A DNA stretch of 44,591 nt from Amanita rubescens. Lineage: Eukaryota > Basidiomycota > Agaricomycetes > Agaricales > Amanitaceae. The notes under the pieces were generated by a model. It did no database searches, was not told the DNA's origin, and saw only the letters and a program-made list of their open reading frames with translations. The stretch's first letter is position 1; every line of letters begins with the position of its first letter. The DNA lies in assembly GCA_015039365.1 (NCBI GenBank), contig WION01000433.1:1-44591 (forward strand). The letters are read 5' to 3'. The position numbers were made by a program, and so were the translations under genes. Below, piece after piece: positions 40,600-44,591 of this stretch.

Positions 40600-42655
40600 C
40601 CTACTATCCAACCAACCGTGAATCGTGATGACTGCCAACATTATCTTGCGTAAACGCCAAATGCATTGCCTCGACCAGCCTGTCCCAACCAACATCGCCA
40701 TCTTCTTCAACAATATCAAGACTACCATCTTCGGGGTCGAGGCCTTCAAGACCATCACTTCCCCTGGACTCATCCACGATCGAATCCAGTACCGGTATGT
40801 CTCTTTGAACAGTACTAACGACAACCGCGCTCAACGTCCTCGACACATCCGAGTCTTCAATGGAAAAACCGTCGGGGCTGAGTCCTCCATGGTCCCCCTG
40901 GACTCATCCATGAGCGAACCCTTTCCCAGCAAGTCTCTTTCTTCGTCGAATATAAAATTTTCATCTGACAAAACCTTTATTGCGCCAACAGATTTCGCGA
41001 TCTTCATCATCGATCAACACGCACAGAATATCTTCAATAGTAAGCGAACCACCCAGATCATCAACGGTATCATCAGGACAGGTCTCGGCGTCAAATGTAA
41101 TCGACCGCGCGCCTTCCGTGATCGTCCGAGCATTGGTGGTCAAATCCTGCAAGGTATGTCGTTCCGTGTCTTTCTTTTCTCATTTAACTCTTTTTCCATC
41201 CCCACGACAATAGTACTCGCGACGATCAAAACATAGATGGCCAACTGTGCTCCACGGCTGCCGCACTGCTCCCCCTGAATCCAATGTCTCCATTGAGACA
41301 GCATCAACACCCAACCCATCTTCGCGACCACCGCCGTCGTCAAAAAGGTTAAAACGGCCGGTATCGACATGAGTACTACGGTCCATGTGAACATTCACAA
41401 CAGCAAACGGCTCAACAATGACTCGGACGGGGTCAACATGGTTTTCCATACCGACAATGATAGCTGCAACCATCGAAACGCAGACAGCCGACCATACTCC
41501 CCTTGAATCCGGTATTCGCGCCTGAACCACGTCACCGCCCGCTTCAAGTTCACCAGCCCGCCAACCGCTATCAACTACTAAAGCAAATCCTAATGACCGG
41601 CATCCAGGTGACTGATCCGGCCAGGCTCAAGGGTATTTGCTGCCTCGGACAGCTTCGACAACTTCTCAACGATGGTATCAACAGGTTCCTCGCAATAAAC
41701 TGACATGTGATGACTCGCGCTCGAGTCATCAAGACTACAGGGTTCATCAACAGGTAAGTTTTAAGTTCGGTGGGAATAACGCCGGCTATATCTCCTTTAG
41801 ATTCGTCTTCACGACTTATCACAGCGCTTCCAGTATGGATTGCACGGCGGTAAAGAGGAGTTTGGCGGGAATACGATGACATCAGCAACGTTCACAACGC
41901 CCACTGGCCTATCGTTTGCATCGCATTCACCCAACATCTCCACAACGTCAGGCTCATCAATCTCGTCAATAGCCTCGTAAGTGGATAATTCAATAATGGC
42001 TCCGATAGCTAACGCAGACATCCCTCCAGCGTCATTCGAATCTTCCTCCAATGGAGAAGCGCTCACGTCCGGATCCCTCGATTTCGACTCGACCTCTCGG
42101 AGTTAGAGCCTGAATGGGAGCCCCCAGGTGCGTTCCCTTCACTCTTATCAGAATCTGATCAACACGTTCCCACAGAACATTCTTCGTCACTCATGGCCAT
42201 ATTCGGACTGGGACAGGCACCACGGTTGTGCTCTCGACCCCCGCAATTCCAGCAAACGGGTTTCCCGCGTTTTCGAGACTTCCGACCACCCGACCCCTTC
42301 ACAGGCTCTTCAGCAAGAACCTTCACCAGGTCAGTGTTCATATCCATAACCACTCCCTTCGAGGCTAACTCATTTTCAGCCTTGCACCTATCCCATTCAT
42401 CCACGGACCACGGCCATCCGCATCAACGCCTCGGTATATCAGCCGACTAGCTCTTGCCATCATCTCCTGTAGCACTTGCCGACGACAACCCACCAGTCAA
42501 CGTGTTGCCTCCATGCACCAGGGAGGCGTTTACTACGGTCTCCAGGTTCAACCGAGTTCAAAGCAAGCTGTATTGCATCCAGGACTGACAAGCCAATTCT
42601 ACAATGCGCACCCAGGCGCCAGTAAAGTAAGTAATTGGGTTTTGACATTAATATC
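40600..42655 (-). pseudogene. Retroelement gag-like remnant with a zinc knuckle
   Basis: Minus-strand coding-like pieces. Near 42655-42460 are LSVLDAIQLALNSVEPGDRS and LPGAWRQHVD, followed by a frame break. 42159-42404 contains EWDRCKAENELASKGVVMD, then a basic tract GGRKSRKRGK and CWNCGGREHNRGAC, a CCHC zinc knuckle of the kind in retroviral-type Gag proteins. Further down, acidic segments (DPEDGSLDIVEEDGD; DIVDEL-type) continue to about 40600 with repeated frame changes and stops. No reverse transcriptase or integrase motif was found. The long plus-strand frame at 40625-41236 is the antisense of this remnant. Ty3/Gypsy origin is likely but not proven. Confidence 0.55.
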
Positions 42656-42699
42656 CATAGCTTATTTCTTTGTGTTAGTAGCTTAACGTTGCTACTATG

Positions 42700-44591
42700 C
42701 TTATCATTTTGAACGAATCGCGGGAGGACTGAGGGCTGGTTGAGGAACTGTTCTCTGATGGAGTGCTCGTAGTATGCACAGCGACGCTCGCGTGGGTGTC
42801 GATCTTCTCCGTGCATCCTATCTTCATCATCAAGGCGCTCGGATTTGCAAGCCTGAGAAGGGCTGATGGGTGGAGTAATCCTCTCGGGATGTTCACCAGA
42901 TGCTCGGGCGCGCCGGCCGTCCGCAGTACGACACGTTCGGGGAGGGAATCATTGTGAACCATTCGGAACTTCAATACTATCTCGCTTAGTATTGAACCAG
43001 CAGTTGCCAATAAAAAGCTGGTTTGTCAGCAAGTTGGCTGATAACCTGAATGCCGAGATCGTACTTGGGATGAGGTGGTGCAATGGCTGGGGTATACCTA
43101 TCTGTAAGTGCATTTTGTACATCACTTGGTAGAATGAAAGCGCTAACGGAATCTGTTTTCAGGTGTGCTCAAATGGTCAGGTCATCGTCCCTTTACGGTG
43201 TCAGAGTCGGCTATCAACAAGACGACTGGGCTTATTCAAAACGCGCGGGTATCGTGCATACAACGGCTAGGATTTTGGACTTATCAAGTGTGAGCACTCG
43301 TCTGGTCGGTTCCAAAGCACCGAACTGGGTCGTATCACATCGCATTATTATGCGACGTACAACTCGATGATGGTACATAATCAGACTTGAGGTCAATGAT
43401 GTCGTCTATCGAGCTCTTCCGGATGTTTGCGCTGTCCCACGAATTCAAATTTCTCCCGTCTCCCGGTTCGACAAGAGGAGAAGCACCAGTTGAAGAAGTT
43501 GCTGGAACGCCCGATACCTAGCGTCGATGACCCTGCCGCCAAGATCAATGTTCAACTGTTACAGTTCGTCCTCGTATCAGATACTATGGTCTACATCACG
43601 CAATTTGCTGGGCGTATCCTGCGCGCGATATTCGAGATTTGCGGGCCGTCCCAGCTAGAGCTGCCTTGGATACGTGCAAGGAGGTCGAGAAGAGCATTCG
43701 GTGACGCCTCTTCGTCAGTTCAAGGGTGTCCTGGCCAAAATCATTCGGAAGACGGAAAACAATTCCCGTGGGAACGCTATTACGATTTGCCTCCACCAGA
43801 AATCGGCGAGCTGCTCGGTATACCTAATAATGCTGGACGACTCGGGTAAATAACTTCTCCGTGTTACAGTTGCAAGCGCAAGTACAGCCGATTACGCGCA
43901 CGCCTACGTATTGATCTCTCAATCATACCTGTTTCCGCCGATGGGATAGGAAGGTTCACGGTGGAGCAGAAACATTCATCATCATGGCGGAGGACGTGGA
44001 TAGAGAAGCCGTCCTGTTCCGTGATACGTTCAAGTTCTTCGTCAACGTTACAACGAAGACAAATAAATACGGTGTGACACTGACTGTTCACAAGTTCGGG
44101 CCTGTCCCGCCCAACTACTTCATTTCCATCGTCTCGGACCGCTGGTTACATGCCGAAACGAGGCTCCCTATTTCCTTCCAGCACCTGATTCTTCCCGGAG
44201 AATTCCCTCCCCCGACGCCTCTTCCTGACCTTCAAGGTTATGGAACAGCCTCGGGCTGTTTGTATAAAACCGTATCAGCAAATGGCTGATCAGCGCGTGA
44301 CAGAATGGAGAGCGAAGTTTTCTGAACTGCAGGGTGGGAAATGAATAGCTCGACAGGAGAGACGAGTACAGATTCGAGGGTACTATGGAAAAAGGCGACG
44401 TACTATTGCCATTCGTACCCCAATAAGGCAAGTTGCTTTAGTACAATCTCTGTTTAGAGCAGCGCTAACCTCTCCTCTCCTCTAGTGTGATGTTATATCA
44501 CGACGATGGCCCCAGCGCAAGAACGTTCAAAATGTCGGTCTTCTGATCGTGGACGAAGCACAGCTCGTCGGTGGTGACCGGTGAAGTAGGA
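42700..44591 (+). pseudogene. Decayed, intron-bearing copy of BRR2 (U5 snRNP helicase)
   Basis: Across frames the order is: [70 protein letters not shown], then Sec63-domain pieces (SHEFKF, RQEEKHQLKKLLER, PAAKINVQLL, AGRILRAIFEICG, KQFPWERYYDLPPPEIGELL, LQAQVQPITR), an intact stretch (GPVPPNYFISIVSDRWLHAE, then TRLPISFQHLILP), then EWRAKFSELQGG and, at the right edge, [20 protein letters not shown]. This is the end of the first helicase cassette, the first Sec63 domain and the start of the second cassette of Brr2, which unwinds U4/U6 in the spliceosome. Many stops and frameshifts are present (for example TAG after YYLA and TGA after LQGGK). Intron-like segments with gtaagt...ttttcag (from 43105) are kept, so it is a DNA copy. 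It continues past the window. Confidence 0.88.

Noticed and set aside
40625..41236. A 203-codon plus-strand frame as a gene
   Set aside because: It lies opposite the acidic minus-strand gag-like frames and has no recognisable domain; more likely a shadow.
42700..44591. BRR2 copy as a processed (reverse-transcribed) pseudogene
   Set aside because: Intron-like segments with donor and acceptor signals remain and there is no poly-A tract, so a DNA-level copy is more likely.
36623..44591. A KDZ-type transposase next to the TET/JBP gene
   Set aside because: I looked for it because of the known association, but no transposase motif or long suitable frame was found in the window.

Overview
The window reads as nuclear DNA of an Agaricomycete (mushroom-forming basidiomycete). 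Introns are very short (about 42-62 nt, GT...AG). F-box genes are expanded in tandem, a fungal TET/JBP-type 2-oxoglutarate dioxygenase is present, and gene fragments and transposon remnants are abundant. No tRNA, rRNA or CRISPR array was recognised. All splice models are hand-built from reading frame, splice signals and paralogue or family comparison.

Layout. 1-658: 3' end of a class V (PLP) aminotransferase gene. 1226-4420: two tandem six-exon paralogues resembling PDI/Mpd1-type thioredoxin-fold proteins without a CxxC active site. 6141-7083 (-): five-exon short-chain dehydrogenase. 7927-8867 (-): six-exon RNA polymerase III subunit RPC25. 9260-24645: seven intronless F-box paralogues in the order +++ --- +. 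Six of them share an AACCTAGGGTT-type upstream element. Between them lie fragments of RPC25, of an F-box gene and of a Sel1-repeat (SKT5-like) gene. 25293-26601 (-): four-exon HNH nuclease gene. Directly upstream of it on the same strand, 26705-29574 holds a frameshifted P-loop NTPase gene.

From about 29.6 kb the DNA is repeat and transposon dominated. It contains a 40-bp and a 96-bp satellite, a purine-rich simple-sequence tract, a 22-bp minisatellite, and a Copia-type gag (UBN2) fragment cut off by a 2.75-kb element with terminal inverted repeats. Then come a decayed copy of the ribosome-biogenesis gene BMS1, an apparently intact TET/JBP-family oxygenase gene (38792-40491), a zinc-knuckle gag remnant (-), and a decayed, intron-bearing copy of the spliceosomal helicase gene BRR2 that runs off the right edge.

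How it fits together. The left third is mostly housekeeping or metabolic genes. The middle is a birth-and-death array of probable SCF substrate adaptors. The right third is a graveyard of transposons and captured or duplicated host gene pieces around a TET/JBP gene. That gene family is known in Agaricomycetes for lineage-specific expansion together with DNA transposons. The most interesting items are the TET/JBP gene between truncated copies of two essential RNA-processing genes, the shared element upstream of the F-box genes, the F-box copy that lost its ancestral start codon, and the NTPase-HNH neighbour pair.
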